Source of the DNA: Clostridia bacterium
Lineage (GTDB): Bacteria > Bacillota_A > Clostridia > Christensenellales > Aristaeellaceae
Direction of reading: 5' to 3'
DNA: 64,000 bases
Assembly (NCBI GenBank): GCA_017517815.1
Contig: JAFWYA010000039.1
Span: 22,050-86,049 of the forward strand
The translations under genes and the position numbers were made by a program. Positions 1 to 8,655 of this stretch are shown here, in pieces. The notes beneath the pieces were generated by a model. It searched no databases and had not been told where the DNA came from. It worked only from the letters and a program-made list of their open reading frames with translations. The first letter of the stretch is position 1; each line of letters starts with the position of its first letter.

Positions 1-737
1 CTGCCAAGGCCGAAGGCACCACCGTTATCTACAACGCCGCCAAGGAGCCGCACATTGTGGACCTTGCCAACTTCTTAAACAGCATGGGCGCGCGCGTGCG
101 CGGCGCAGGCACCGACGTCATCCGCATCCGAGGCGTGCGAAAACTGCACGGCTGCACCTATGCCGTCATCCCCGACCAGATCGAAACCGGCACGCTGATG
201 ATCGCAGCGGCCGCCACCCGCGGCGACGTGACCATTCACGGCTGTATCCCCACCCATATGGAGGCGCTGACGGCCAAGCTTTTGGAAATGGGCGTTGCCG
301 TTACCGAAAACGACGACTCCATCCGCGTGCGTCCCCGGGGCGACCAGCGCGCCGTCAACATCAAAACGCAGGTCTACCCCGGTTTCCCCACCGACCTGCA
401 GCAGCCCATGACCGCGCTTTTGTGCATGGCCAAAGGCACATCCACCGTGTGCGAAACCATTTTTGAGCAGCGCTTCAAGTACCTTGACGAGCTTCGCCGC
501 ATGGGCGCAAAATTCAAGCTGGTGGACAACACCGCCCTCATCGAAGGCGTGAGCGAGCTGTACGGCGCGCCCGTCACCGTGACCGACCTGCGCGCAGGCG
601 CGGCGCTGGTGGTGGCAGGCCTGATGGCCAAAGGCGTGACTGAGATCTATGAAACGTCTTACATCGACCGCGGCTACGAACGCATTGAGGAAAAGCTGCG
701 CATGCTGGGGGCGGATATCCGCCGCGAACCCATTTGA
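1..737 (+). CDS. murA: UDP-N-acetylglucosamine 1-carboxyvinyltransferase, 3' part
   Basis: MurA transfers enolpyruvate from PEP to UDP-GlcNAc, the first committed step of peptidoglycan synthesis in the cytoplasm. The frame is open from the window edge (codons begin at base 3), so the gene starts outside the window. About 244 C-terminal residues are visible. They carry family signatures such as [30 protein letters not shown], the segment [12 protein letters not shown] and the closing [18 protein letters not shown]. The PEP-binding Cys loop lies upstream and cannot be checked. A J-domain gene follows 47 bases later on the same strand. Whether this is MurA1 or a MurA2 (MurZ) paralogue cannot be decided here. 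Confidence 0.95.
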   Translation, partial: AKAEGTTVIYNAAKEPHIVDLANFLNSMGARVRGAGTDVIRIRGVRKLHGCTYAVIPDQIETGTLMIAAAATRGDVTIHGCIPTHMEALTAKLLEMGVAVTENDDSIRVRPRGDQRAVNIKTQVYPGFPTDLQQPMTALLCMAKGTSTVCETIFEQRFKYLDELRRMGAKFKLVDNTALIEGVSELYGAPVTVTDLRAGAALVVAGLMAKGVTEIYETSYIDRGYERIEEKLRMLGADIRREPI

Positions 738-784
738 CCTGCTGCCCGTAAGGCGCATACCCGTTTGGAAAGGAGGCGGCAGGC

Positions 785-1300
785 TTGTACGACAACAACC
801 CATTTGAATTGCTGGGGCTGAAGCCCGGCGCCGACGCCGACGCTGTGCGTGCCGCCTACCGCCGCATGGTCAAAAGCTGCCATCCCGACCAGTTTCAGGA
901 CGCCGAAGAGCAGCGTGCCGCGCAGGAAAGGCTGATCCAGCTGAATCTGGCCTACGAATCAGCGCTCAAGTTCGCCTCGCGCCGGACGGTGGGCTTCAAC
1001 CTTATTTCGCAGGAGGAAGCCAAGCACTTTGCCCAGCGCCTGATCGATCAGGGCAATCTGGAAAGCGCGCTGCGCCAGCTCAACCGCGCCGACAGCAAGG
1101 ATGCCGAGTGGTACTTCATACAGGGCAACATCCTCATGGCGCTCAAGCAGTACGAAACGGCGCACCAAAGCTACCGCGAGGCCGTGCGCCGCGAGCCGGA
1201 CAACCGCAAATACCGCGAAGGCGCGCTGGATGCAGCGCTTGCCATGAAAAAGAACCGGCCCCTCGGCGAAAAGGTCATGTCGTGGCTTGGCCGTAAATAA
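785..1300 (+). CDS. J-domain protein with TPR-like tail
   Basis: A 171-residue DnaJ-like co-chaperone, presumably stimulating DnaK ATPase on an unknown client. The J domain covers residues 1-65, with the HPD tripeptide at 33-35. A TPR-like helical repeat follows at about 95-140 (alternating A/L/Y positions, ending in a REPDNRKY turn). There is no G/F linker and no zinc-finger domain, so it is a type III J protein rather than DnaJ itself. The start is TTG at 785, chosen because an AGGAGG lies about 9 bases upstream. A strong terminator follows immediately, so it probably ends the murA transcript. Confidence 0.85.
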   Translation: MYDNNPFELLGLKPGADADAVRAAYRRMVKSCHPDQFQDAEEQRAAQERLIQLNLAYESALKFASRRTVGFNLISQEEAKHFAQRLIDQGNLESALRQLNRADSKDAEWYFIQGNILMALKQYETAHQSYREAVRREPDNRKYREGALDAALAMKKNRPLGEKVMSWLGRK

Positions 1301-1313
1301 TTTTTTCATTCTC

Positions 1314-1341
1314 CCGGACTGTTGATCAGTCCGGTTTTTTT
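1314..1341 (+). terminator. Rho-independent terminator after the J-domain gene
   Basis: A 7-bp perfect stem (ccggact / agtccgg) with a 7-base loop is followed by seven T. It separates the murA/J-domain transcript from spoIIGA. Confidence 0.85.
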
Positions 1342-1367
1342 GTTTGCAAACAAATCCGCACCATCGC

Positions 1368-1424
1368 TTTCGACTTTTTTCGCATTTCATTCCGACACGT
1401 GTGGCAAAGCCGCAGGCATATACT
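1368..1424 (+). promoter_or_regulatory. Possible spoIIGA-sigE promoter with a Spo0A-box-like site
   Basis: A TATACT hexamer at 1419-1424 lies about 30 bases before the preferred spoIIGA start. No good -35 sits 17 bases upstream. This matches what is known of the B. subtilis spoIIG promoter, which has an abnormal spacing and needs Spo0A. The sequence ttcgac at 1369-1374 is the complement of the core GTCGAA of a 0A box. All of this is by eye; only the -10 is convincing. Confidence 0.4.
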
Positions 1425-1454
1425 TTTGCCACAGGCTTCAGGGAGGCGGTAGGG

Positions 1455-2237
1455 TTGATCCAGATGGAGAGCTATGTGGCGTGGAACACAGTGATGTGCC
1501 TTTGCGCGCTGCCCTTGGGCGGCAAGCTGGCAGGCCTGCCGCTGCCCGGGCGAAGGGCGCTTCTGACCGCTTCGGGGCTGGGCGGAGCGCTTTCTCTGCT
1601 GCCGCTGACAGCGCAGGCGCTGTCGCCGGTTGCGCTGCTGGGGCTTCCCGGCGGCGTGGCGCTGTGCTTTCACCGGCATGGTTTTCCAGCCTGCCTGCGC
1701 TGCACGCTTACCACATTGTGCGCATCTTTTCTTACCGGCGGTGCCATGACGGCGCTTCTGAGCGCAGGACTCAGGCCTGCACCATCAGCGCTCATTGCCG
1801 CCGGGCTGAGCATGGCGGCCTATCTGCTGACCACGCTGCTGCCCGCCGCCCTGTGCGATATCCGGCAGGTGGAACTGCGCGCCGGAGAAAACGCCGTGAT
1901 CCTGCCAGCCATGCTGGACAGCGGCAACCTGCTGCGCGACCCCGTAACGGGACTTGGCGTGCTGGTTATTCCACACACGGCAGCGCGCACACTGTTTCCG
2001 TTTGTGCCGGATCTGACTGACGTAACTCGACTGCCGCTGGGTTTTCGGCTGCTGAATGTGCGCACAGCCGCGGGCTCGGCGCTGCTGCCCATGTTCAGGC
2101 CGGACGTATGCCGCATCTTTCTCAATGGCCGCGCCTGCAGCGCAGAGCTGCTGGTGGCCGTGGCAGGTCGCGAATACAGCGGCGTGCAGGCGCTGGTGCC
2201 CATGTCCGCCCTGCCAGCCGGGGCCTTATCATCCTGA
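1455..2237 (+). CDS. spoIIGA: Sporulation sigma-E factor processing peptidase SpoIIGA
   Basis: SpoIIGA is a septal membrane aspartic protease that, after a signal from the forespore (SpoIIR), removes the pro-sequence of sigma-E in the mother cell. The N-terminal half is hydrophobic with several membrane segments. The C-terminal half has the family's catalytic motif LDSGNLLRDPVTG, with the catalytic Asp at about residue 155, and the later block SALLPMFRPD. I chose TTG at 1455 because GGGAGG ends 8 bases upstream. The frame is open further back to 1344, but that extension overlaps the promoter and is not SpoIIGA-like. At about 260 residues it is slightly short for the family. sigE follows 17 bases later. 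Confidence 0.88.
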   Translation: MIQMESYVAWNTVMCLCALPLGGKLAGLPLPGRRALLTASGLGGALSLLPLTAQALSPVALLGLPGGVALCFHRHGFPACLRCTLTTLCASFLTGGAMTALLSAGLRPAPSALIAAGLSMAAYLLTTLLPAALCDIRQVELRAGENAVILPAMLDSGNLLRDPVTGLGVLVIPHTAARTLFPFVPDLTDVTRLPLGFRLLNVRTAAGSALLPMFRPDVCRIFLNGRACSAELLVAVAGREYSGVQALVPMSALPAGALSS

Positions 2238-2254
2238 CATCATAGGAGGATCAT

Positions 2255-2968
2255 ATGAACGAAGCTTTTCAGCCGGTTCATCTGGCGTTTCAGCGGCTGC
2301 TGATGCGGCTGTTTCCGCAGGAACTGTTCTACATCGGCGGGCCGGACCCGCTGCCGCCGCCGCTTTCCCCCGAGGAGGAGCGCGAGCTTGCGCTGCGTGC
2401 AAAACAAAACGACGAAAGTGCGCGCAAAACACTCATCGAGCACAATCTGCGGCTGGTGGTGTTCATCGCACGCCGGTTTGAAAACACCGGCATTCCGCTG
2501 GAGGACCTCATCTCCATCGGCACCATCGGGCTGATCAAGGCCGTCAGCACCTTCGACGCGGAAAAGAAGATCAAAATCGCCACCTATGCCAGCCGCTGCA
2601 TTGAAAACGAGATTTTGATGTTTCTGCGCAAGACCAGCAAGCTGAAGCTGGAGGTCAGCCTTGACGAGCCGCTCAAAACCGACTGGGACGGAAACGAGCT
2701 GCTTTTGAGCGACGTGCTGGGCACAAGACCTGACACAGTGAGTTTGAACCTCGACCAGGAGATCGAACGCGAGATCCTGCGCGACGCGCTGGAGCAGTTA
2801 AATGACCGGGAAAAGCGCATCATCATGCTGCGCTTCGGCCTTGGCGGCCAGCAGGAGCGCACCCAGAAGGAGGTGGCTGATCTGCTGGGGATTTCGCAAA
2901 GCTATATCTCCCGTCTGGAAAAGCGCATCCTGTCGCGGCTGCAAAGCGAAATAAAACGCATAGGATAA
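2255..2968 (+). CDS. sigE: RNA polymerase sporulation sigma factor SigE (pro-form)
   Basis: The early mother-cell sigma factor, made as an inactive membrane-associated precursor. The 237 residues include a pro-sequence of about 24 residues ending just before FYIGG, the conserved processing neighbourhood, followed by [10 protein letters not shown]. Region 2 is [20 protein letters not shown] and the following segment. Region 4 holds the helix-turn-helix [19 protein letters not shown]. Start ATG at 2255 has AGGAGG 6 bases upstream. It is co-transcribed with its protease gene spoIIGA. Unlike the usual spoIIGA-sigE-sigG order, sigG is not next; it lies about 20 kb away on the other strand. Confidence 0.95.
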   Translation: MNEAFQPVHLAFQRLLMRLFPQELFYIGGPDPLPPPLSPEEERELALRAKQNDESARKTLIEHNLRLVVFIARRFENTGIPLEDLISIGTIGLIKAVSTFDAEKKIKIATYASRCIENEILMFLRKTSKLKLEVSLDEPLKTDWDGNELLLSDVLGTRPDTVSLNLDQEIEREILRDALEQLNDREKRIIMLRFGLGGQQERTQKEVADLLGISQSYISRLEKRILSRLQSEIKRIG

Positions 2969-2980
2969 ACAATTCGCGCC

Positions 2981-3009
2981 TTGACAGTCAAAACCGGCCG
3001 CTTTACAAT
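2981..3009 (+). promoter_or_regulatory. Sigma-A promoter of the amidohydrolase gene
   Basis: TTGACA (2981-2986), a 17-base spacer and TACAAT (3004-3009), about 50 bases before the ATG at 3061. Confidence 0.8.
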
Positions 3010-3060
3010 GGGTGACGTGCGCAAAAAGCGCAGCTTCCCATTGAAAAGAGGCCTTTCCCA

Positions 3061-3858
3061 ATGAAGATTTTCGACGTACACTGCCACGTATATCCCGACG
3101 CCATCGCCAAGCGTGCGGCTGATTCCATCGGCGAATTTTATCAGCTGAACATGCACATGTCCGGCACCCTGAGCGACCTGCTCAGCCGCGGCCAGGCTGC
3201 GGGCATTTCGCGCTTTGTCATCAACAGCGCCGCCGTCACCGCCAGCCGTGTGCATTCTATCAACGACTTTCTCATTCAGGCCGCTGCCAGCGATCCCGAG
3301 CATCTGGTAGGCTTTGGCACCATGCATCCGGATTATGAAAACATTGGCGGCGAGCTGGACCGCATTCGCCAAAACGGACTGCTGGGCGTAAAGCTGCACC
3401 CGGACTTTCAGCATTTCTGTCTGGATGACTCCAAAGCCATCGCCATGTTTGAAGCCCTTGCCGAGCGCGGCCTGCCCGCGCTCATCCACACCGGCGACCA
3501 CCGCTACCCCTACAGCGAGCCTGCGCGCATGGCAAAGGTGCTGGACAAGGTGCCGGGCCTCAAGGTCATCTGCGCGCATCTGGGCGGATGGTCCGTGTGG
3601 ACGGAAGCGTGGAAGGAACTGGCCGGCCGGCCCGGCGTGTGGGTGGATACGTCCTCCAGCCTGTACGCCATCACGCCGGAGGAGGGCGCGCAGATCATCC
3701 ATCGCTACGGCGTGGACCGCGTGTTCTTCGGCACCGACTACCCCATGTGGGCGCCTGATGATGAGCTGAAGCGCTTCATGGCGCTGCCGCTGACCGACGA
3801 GGAACGCGAGAAGATCCTGCACGCAAATCTGGAACAGTTTCTGGCATCTCTGAAATAA
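3061..3858 (+). CDS. Amidohydrolase family protein (amidohydrolase 2 type)
   Basis: A cytoplasmic TIM-barrel metal hydrolase of 265 residues; the substrate is unknown. The strand-1 metal motif HCH is at residues 7-9. The barrel strands continue with GVKLHPD, LIHTGDH, VICAHLGG and the closing GTDYPMW, whose Asp is the usual catalytic/metal residue. It resembles the 2-pyrone-dicarboxylate/ACMSD-like decarboxylase-hydrolase superfamily more than TatD. It has its own sigma-A promoter and is followed by a terminator, so it is monocistronic. A purine-rich AAAAGAGG precedes the ATG by about 9 bases. Confidence 0.85.
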   Translation: MKIFDVHCHVYPDAIAKRAADSIGEFYQLNMHMSGTLSDLLSRGQAAGISRFVINSAAVTASRVHSINDFLIQAAASDPEHLVGFGTMHPDYENIGGELDRIRQNGLLGVKLHPDFQHFCLDDSKAIAMFEALAERGLPALIHTGDHRYPYSEPARMAKVLDKVPGLKVICAHLGGWSVWTEAWKELAGRPGVWVDTSSSLYAITPEEGAQIIHRYGVDRVFFGTDYPMWAPDDELKRFMALPLTDEEREKILHANLEQFLASLK

Positions 3859-3865
3859 CACTCAA

Positions 3866-3898
3866 CGCCCCTGCCGAAAAAAGCAGGGGCGTCTTTTT
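3866..3898 (+). terminator. Terminator after the amidohydrolase gene
   Basis: A 9-bp GC-rich perfect stem (cgcccctgc / gcaggggcg) with an A-rich 8-base loop, followed by tcttttt. The opposing gene ends 3 bases further on. No T run follows on the minus strand. Confidence 0.85.
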
Positions 3899-3900
3899 GC

Positions 3901-4530
3901 TTATTTGTTCCGCCAGCAGCCGCAGGAAGGTTCCTCCATATAATGGTTGGTAGCGCGCACCACAAAGTGACGGCGGCTGCCGCTGCCGGCCAGGCTCACG
4001 TCCTCGGGCAGCACGAAGCGCAGCGCGGGCAGCGCCACATCGCGATTCTTGCTGGCGTTGTGAGCAGGAACGGTAAGGGCGCGAAAGCCGCGCGCATGTT
4101 CGTTGCCGCTGCCGTCCACCTCCGTCAGCTGCACGCCTACCGCGCAGCGGCGGCCGGGACACACATTGCACAGCTTCATCGTCACGTCCAGCGTACGGCC
4201 CAGACTGTCCTCGTTGTGGCACTCTGAAATGATATCCACTTCGCGCGCACCGTCGCAGCTTTCAAAATACACATGCGTTTCGCCGTCGATGCATTCATTG
4301 CCGCTGCCCACGCGCACAGCCGCACCGCTGGGCGTGGTGCAGTTTTCGCACTTGCTGCGGATATTGCGCCATTCGCCTTCGTGTTCGGCAGCACAGCCGC
4401 AGCTGTCGCATTGTTCACATTCATTGCAGGGTGCGGTCTCCCACTCGTTTCCATTGCATTCGCAGTAGTCGTTCTGGCGCGCACCCCTGCGGTTGCGGCC
4501 GGTCATGCTGTCATCACAATGATTGCCCAT
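3901..4530 (-). CDS. Cysteine-rich protein, possible spore-surface protein
   Basis: A 209-residue protein of unknown function. Eighteen cysteines are visible, sixteen in the first 130 residues, many in CxC, CxxC and CxCN patterns such as PCNECEQCDSCGC, plus a closing SCGC. The C-terminal part looks like a folded domain: CNVCPGRRCAVGVQLTEVD, a TVPAH turn, a RFVLPED block and a VVRATNHY strand. I recall this pattern from unannotated clostridial Cys-rich proteins. No signal peptide is seen. The start ATG at 4530 was chosen because GAGGAGGG lies 9 bases upstream. A coat or exosporium role is an inference from Cys content and the sporulation-like promoter. Confidence 0.7.
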   Translation of the reverse strand: MGNHCDDSMTGRNRRGARQNDYCECNGNEWETAPCNECEQCDSCGCAAEHEGEWRNIRSKCENCTTPSGAAVRVGSGNECIDGETHVYFESCDGAREVDIISECHNEDSLGRTLDVTMKLCNVCPGRRCAVGVQLTEVDGSGNEHARGFRALTVPAHNASKNRDVALPALRFVLPEDVSLAGSGSRRHFVVRATNHYMEEPSCGCWRNK

Positions 4531-4586
4531 AGGAAAAGCCCTCCTCATATCACTGTTCACAGGCCAAAAAACATGCCTGTGCTTTC

Positions 4587-4613
4587 AGTATATGGGGAGG
4601 GCATTGCTTTGTG
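4587..4613 (-). promoter_or_regulatory. Possible mother-cell (sigma-K/E-like) promoter
   Basis: Reading the minus strand, CATATACTG (CATA at 4591-4594) is preceded 15-16 bases upstream by CACA (4610-4613). The established sigma-K pattern is an AC -35 and CATAnnnTA -10 about 16-17 bases apart. The match is partial, and a weak sigma-A site (TATACT) would also fit. It lies about 60 bases before the Cys-rich gene. Confidence 0.3.
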
Positions 4614-5300
4614 CTAAGCTTTTGGTTCAACCTCGCATACCGTGAGCACACCGTCGTTCACCGTAAAGCGCACATCAAAACCAGCGAACGAAATGCCGTA
4701 GCGGCGGTCGCTTTCGCGCTGATAGCCGGGGCGCGGGTCCTGCGCAAGCACTTCAACGAGCGCCTCGCGCTTCTCCTGCGGAATCTTTTCCATCAGCTGC
4801 GGCGGAAAATCCACCTCAACAGCGCCTTCTCCCGGGCCAAAGGCAAAGCCGCCGCGTGCATCAGGATGACTGTCTGTGTAGGGAAGATAGGGCTTGATGT
4901 CCAGAATGGGCGTGCCGTTCATCAGATCGGCTCCGCGCACATGGATCACCGGCCCCAGCACGGGGTCTGTTTCCACACGGTCGATCTCCACCGAGGAAAG
5001 GCCGATGGCGTTGGGCCGAAAGGGCGAGCGTGTGGCGAACACGCCCATGCGCGTGTTGCCGCCCAGTCTGGGCGGACGCACCGTAGGCGACCAGTCATCG
5101 CGCACGGCCTCGGAGAATTGCCAGATAAGCCACAGGTGGCTGAAGCCGTCCATCCCGCGCAGCGCGTCAGGATTGCGGTACTCCGGCTCAAACACCACGG
5201 TCGAAATGGCCTTGCTGACCAGCCCGCTCTGGCGCGGCACGCCGAACTTGGTGTCGTAATCACTGCGGATATGCGCAATGATCTTCATTTCACAGGTCAT
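4614..5300 (-). CDS. trmO: tRNA (N6-threonylcarbamoyladenosine(37)-N6)-methyltransferase TrmO
   Basis: TrmO (TsaA/YaeB family) methylates t6A37 of ANN-decoding tRNAs with SAM. Signatures seen are the start block IAHIRSDY.TKFGVPRQSGL, then FEPEYRNPDALRG, FSHLWLIW, the segment RMGVFATRSPFRPNAIGLS, and LDIKPYLPYTDS. Length (228) is right for the clostridial one-domain form with its extended C-terminus. Start ATG 5300 has GAGGAG 9 bases upstream and lies 3 bases after the preceding stop; ATG 5288 is also possible. It appears to be the last gene of the long operon that begins at about 9.5 kb. Confidence 0.92.
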   Translation of the reverse strand: MTCEMKIIAHIRSDYDTKFGVPRQSGLVSKAISTVVFEPEYRNPDALRGMDGFSHLWLIWQFSEAVRDDWSPTVRPPRLGGNTRMGVFATRSPFRPNAIGLSSVEIDRVETDPVLGPVIHVRGADLMNGTPILDIKPYLPYTDSHPDARGGFAFGPGEGAVEVDFPPQLMEKIPQEKREALVEVLAQDPRPGYQRESDRRYGISFAGFDVRFTVNDGVLTVCEVEPKA

Positions 5301-5303
5301 TTA

Positions 5304-5849
5304 TCAGGGCTCCTCATTCACCAGTTCCACCAGCGCAATGCTGCGAATGTGCCACTGGTTGTTTTCCTTGACCAGTGTGGCGGTATACCTGCCACCCTGC
5401 CAGCGCGGCGGCGACTGATAGCCCTCGCCATACAGCGCCTTGGCCGCATCGGCGTTTTTGCCGTTGACGCGGCCGTCAATGCGCGGAATGGTTTCAGTAA
5501 AGGTGACGCGGGCGGTGGTATCCCACGGCCAGCACCACATCCACGTCATGCTCAGGCGGTGGTCAATGCCGCGCACCGTGTAGTAGGTATACGGACTTTT
5601 GCCATCAATGGCCAGCTGCAGGTTTTCATCGCGCTGCAGATAGTTGCCCTGAAAAAACTTGGTCAGGTCGTTGGCGCTTTCCCCCATCATAATGACCTGC
5701 GCGCGCTTTGCCATGCCGTCCTTGAGGACGATATAGATATTGGTGGCGTTCATGGCATAGTAAAACGTGACCACGCAAAGGCTGACCACGATGAGGATCA
5801 GCATCAGCCTTGACGCCAGATACCAGATGAACCGGCGCAGTTTCTTCAA
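5304..5849 (-). CDS. Membrane-anchored protein of unknown function
   Basis: 181 residues with a basic N-terminus and one membrane helix at about residues 12-34. The remainder is probably extracytoplasmic and looks like a small alpha/beta fold, with Trp-rich MTWMWCWPWD in the middle and an NTF2-like ending (ARVTFTETIP..., YTATLVKENNQWHIRSIAL). The closing WHI.SI strand is typical of NTF2-like or DUF4829-type domains, but I do not assign a family. It sits between azlD (26-base gap) and trmO (3-base gap) in one transcript. Function not recognised. Confidence 0.7.
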   Translation of the reverse strand: MKKLRRFIWYLASRLMLILIVVSLCVVTFYYAMNATNIYIVLKDGMAKRAQVIMMGESANDLTKFFQGNYLQRDENLQLAIDGKSPYTYYTVRGIDHRLSMTWMWCWPWDTTARVTFTETIPRIDGRVNGKNADAAKALYGEGYQSPPRWQGGRYTATLVKENNQWHIRSIALVELVNEEP

Positions 5850-5875
5850 CCCGGTCGCCTCCCTTTATAAAAAGA

Positions 5876-6199
5876 TCAGAACACCAGCTGCACCAGCAGC
5901 ATGTAGCAGGCTGTGCCGCCTACGATGGAAATGAGCGTATTGCGCTTCCACAGGTGCAGCAGCACCACCGCCGCGCAGGCGATGAACTCCGGCGCGCCAT
6001 GGGATGCGCTGAACAGCTGGATATTGCGCAGGCAGTACACCACCAGCATGCCCATGATGGCATACGGCAGCACCCTGCCCAGATAAGCAACGAACGGCGG
6101 CGTGGTTTTGTTGCCGCTGAAGATGAGAAATGGCAGAAAGCGCAGCGCGATGGTGACCAGCGCAACCACCGCCACGATGAGTGCAGAATGCAGGTTCAT
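5876..6199 (-). CDS. azlD: AzlD family branched-chain amino-acid exporter subunit
   Basis: A 107-residue protein with four hydrophobic segments. It contains the AzlD block [12 protein letters not shown] and [14 protein letters not shown]. AzlD works with AzlC as a branched-chain amino-acid (or analogue) exporter in the cytoplasmic membrane. The start ATG at 6199 overlaps the azlC stop as ATGA, with AAAGGAGG upstream inside azlC, so the two are translationally coupled. The frame is open upstream to 6358, but that stretch is an azlC shadow. Confidence 0.92.
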   Translation of the reverse strand: MNLHSALIVAVVALVTIALRFLPFLIFSGNKTTPPFVAYLGRVLPYAIMGMLVVYCLRNIQLFSASHGAPEFIACAAVVLLHLWKRNTLISIVGGTACYMLLVQLVF

Positions 6200-6897
6200 C
6201 GCGCAGCCTCCTTTCGTACAGCGCGCAGAACGCTCAGCGCGATCAGGATGGCCGCCATCGACGGAATGAGAAAGCTGTCCGCCCCGAAGATCGCCAGACA
6301 GATCACCGACGCAATAACGCCGATGAGGGCGGAGGCATGGTCTTTTGTGGTGAGCCACTGCTCCACAAACACCGTCACAAACAGCGCCGTGAGGGCAAAG
6401 TCAACGCCTTCCACGCTGAAGGGGATGATCTGCCCCAGAAGCGAGCCGATCATGCTGCCGGCCACCCAGTAACACTGGTCCAGCAGCGACACCCAGAATG
6501 CATAGCGGTGGCGTGCATCCCTGTCCGGGTGCTGATCGTCCTGACAGACCAGCGAATAGGTCTCGTCCGTCAGGGCGAAGATGGCGTAGGGCTTCTTTTT
6601 GCCCATGCCCTTGTAGGCGTCGATCATCGAAATGCCGTAGAACAGGTGGCGTGCGTTGACCATCAGCGTGGTCAGCGCCGCCGTGATGAGCGACGCGCCG
6701 CCGGTGAGCAGGTCGATGGCAAGGTACTGCATGGAGCCTGCGTAGATCAGGCCGCTCATGGCCAGCGCCCAGCCCGGGCCATAGCCTCTGGCGGAGAGCA
6801 GAATGCCAAAGCCCATGCCCAGCACGATGTAACCGGCCAGCACGGGCGTAGTGGCGACGAACGCTTCACGCAGCGTTTGTTTGAGTGACTTTTGCAA
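6196..6897 (-). CDS. azlC: AzlC family branched-chain amino-acid exporter
   Basis: A 233-residue multi-pass membrane protein with the family signatures [35 protein letters not shown] and ALTDETYSL. It pairs with AzlD to export branched-chain amino acids. It follows the L,D-transpeptidase gene by 25 bases and overlaps azlD by 4 bases. Full length for the family. No adjacent Lrp-type regulator (AzlB) is present, so control is not evident from the window. Confidence 0.93.
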   Translation of the reverse strand: MQKSLKQTLREAFVATTPVLAGYIVLGMGFGILLSARGYGPGWALAMSGLIYAGSMQYLAIDLLTGGASLITAALTTLMVNARHLFYGISMIDAYKGMGKKKPYAIFALTDETYSLVCQDDQHPDRDARHRYAFWVSLLDQCYWVAGSMIGSLLGQIIPFSVEGVDFALTALFVTVFVEQWLTTKDHASALIGVIASVICLAIFGADSFLIPSMAAILIALSVLRAVRKEAAR

Positions 6898-6922
6898 AAT
6901 GGTTTTCCCTCTTTCGAAGCAC

Positions 6923-8635
6923 TCACTGCGCCGGCTTCATTTCAGCCGGCTGAGGCGTTGCCGCAGGTGCGGGTTCGGGCGTGGCCTCGGGCGCAGCGGT
7001 GGGTTCGGGCGTGGCGGGATTGAGCACATCGGCAAAAAGAACCTCCTGCGTTTTGACGCTGGCCTTGCCGGTAGCGGAAATGCCGTTGTCCTTCTGGAAC
7101 GCCTCGACCGCCTTCACGGTACCGCTGTAATAACCGCCGGTCACGGTGCCTGCGTAATAGCCAAGCTCCTTGAGCTTCATCTGCAGCCAGTACACGTCCT
7201 CACCGGTGGAGCCCTTCTTCAGCTGACGGAAGGGCTGCGGCGGCATGCCGTCGGAGGTATAATTGGGCACAGGCGTGGGTTCCGGCGTAGCAGCAGGGCC
7301 GTTTTTGGCCTTGTTCAGCGGCGGAGCGGCCACGGCCCTGCGCAGTTCCTCATCCAGCGGCAGGTCTTCGGTAACGGTCACAACGATACCTTCACCAATG
7401 TTGTCGTAGATCCACTTGGCGTCGCTGACCAGCAATCGCACGCAGCCGTGCGACGCGCGTGAGCCCAGCATGTTGTAGCTCTTGGTGCTCAGGGCGTCGT
7501 AATCGACCTCATGATAGGTCACGCTGTGGAAGGCGATGTATTCGTTGATCTTGGTCCAGTACTGGGCATGGCTTTCCCATGCGGGGAAGTAGCACCAGCG
7601 CGCCCGGCGGCCGGGCAGCACAAACTCACCCACGGTGCTGGGCGTGGCGACCGTGCCGGTGGAACACACCATCTGTTTGACGGGAATGGTGTATTCGCCC
7701 TTGTCATCACGGCCATACACAGTGGTTACCTGGTTTTTCACGTCTACGGTGATGGCATAGGGCACGGGCGTGGGCACGGGCGTGGGCCGCGGCGTGGCAT
7801 GGATATTGACCACATCCTGCGAATTAAACAGCTGGTTCCACGTATCTTCGTCCGCGTAGCCGGTCACGCGCAGGCCGTTGTAATTCTGAAACTCCTTCAT
7901 GGCGGCGATGGTCTGGTCCATATAGTTGCCGCTGATGGGGCCGTTGAAGAAACCCAGTTCCGTCAGGCGGGTCTGCACCTTTTTGACGTTTTCTCCCTTT
8001 TCGCCGCGGTTGATGCGGCCGACGTATTCAACGTCCTCCACGTCCTCGCCGTCGCCGGCAATGACCATGTCGTTGATATCGCCCAGATCGCGCGAGGGAT
8101 CAGGCGTGGGCGTGGGCTGCGCGCCCTTGGCCAGCGCCTTGCCGCTGTAAAGCACGCGCTGGGTTTCCACATCGGCAATGCCGGTGGCGGTCAGGCCGTT
8201 GTTTGCCTGAAAGGCGCTGACGGACTTTTCCGTGATGGCGCGGAACTTGCCGGTGGGCTTCTGGTCAAAATAGCCCATGTCCTTCAGGTGCTGCTGCAGG
8301 CGGGTGACGTCCTCGCCGTCGGTACCGTTGGCGATCACGCGATATTCCGCGCTCATCAAAAGCACTTCTGTCTCGCCGTCGACCACGCCGGTCTCCTCCA
8401 GACCGTAGTCCTTCTGGAAGCGCTTCACCGCAGCGCGCGTGCCGTCGAGAAAATTGCCGCTCACCTTGCCGGTATAATACCCCAGGTCGCTCAGTCGCTG
8501 CTGAATCAGCGTGACATTGTCGCCCTGATCGCCATACTGCATGGGCTGATAGGGCTGTGCATCTTCAGCTGAAACGGCGGGCCACAGCGGCACGCACAGG
8601 GTGATGACAAACAGCAGAGCAAGCAGTCGCTTCAT
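6923..8635 (-). CDS. Secreted L,D-transpeptidase with four peptidoglycan-binding domains
   Basis: A 570-residue secreted cell-wall enzyme. Residues 1-23 form a signal peptide. Three PG_binding_1 repeats lie at about 32-95, 98-165 and 210-272, each with the LGYY/LGFF...G.....A...FQ pattern. A YkuD L,D-transpeptidase domain lies at about 292-425 with His370 and the catalytic motif SHGCVR (Cys398). A fourth PG-binding repeat lies at about 465-535. Linkers and tail are rich in Pro-Thr-Glu repeats (TPTPDP, RPTPVPTPVP, PEPTAAPEATPEP). It would make or exchange 3-3 crosslinks. It is transcribed after the HAD gene (20-base gap). Confidence 0.93.
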   Translation of the reverse strand: MKRLLALLFVITLCVPLWPAVSAEDAQPYQPMQYGDQGDNVTLIQQRLSDLGYYTGKVSGNFLDGTRAAVKRFQKDYGLEETGVVDGETEVLLMSAEYRVIANGTDGEDVTRLQQHLKDMGYFDQKPTGKFRAITEKSVSAFQANNGLTATGIADVETQRVLYSGKALAKGAQPTPTPDPSRDLGDINDMVIAGDGEDVEDVEYVGRINRGEKGENVKKVQTRLTELGFFNGPISGNYMDQTIAAMKEFQNYNGLRVTGYADEDTWNQLFNSQDVVNIHATPRPTPVPTPVPYAITVDVKNQVTTVYGRDDKGEYTIPVKQMVCSTGTVATPSTVGEFVLPGRRARWCYFPAWESHAQYWTKINEYIAFHSVTYHEVDYDALSTKSYNMLGSRASHGCVRLLVSDAKWIYDNIGEGIVVTVTEDLPLDEELRRAVAAPPLNKAKNGPAATPEPTPVPNYTSDGMPPQPFRQLKKGSTGEDVYWLQMKLKELGYYAGTVTGGYYSGTVKAVEAFQKDNGISATGKASVKTQEVLFADVLNPATPEPTAAPEATPEPAPAATPQPAEMKPAQ

Positions 8636-8655
8636 TCGTGGTTCTCTCCTTATGA

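Noticed and set aside
1344..1454. N-terminal extension of SpoIIGA
   Set aside because: The open stretch overlaps the promoter-like -10 and lacks hydrophobic SpoIIGA sequence; TTG 1455 has a good ribosome site.
4559..4580. Hairpin acaggc / gcctgt upstream of the Cys-rich gene as a terminator
   Set aside because: Only a 6-bp stem, no T run after it on either strand; the T-rich part is in the loop.
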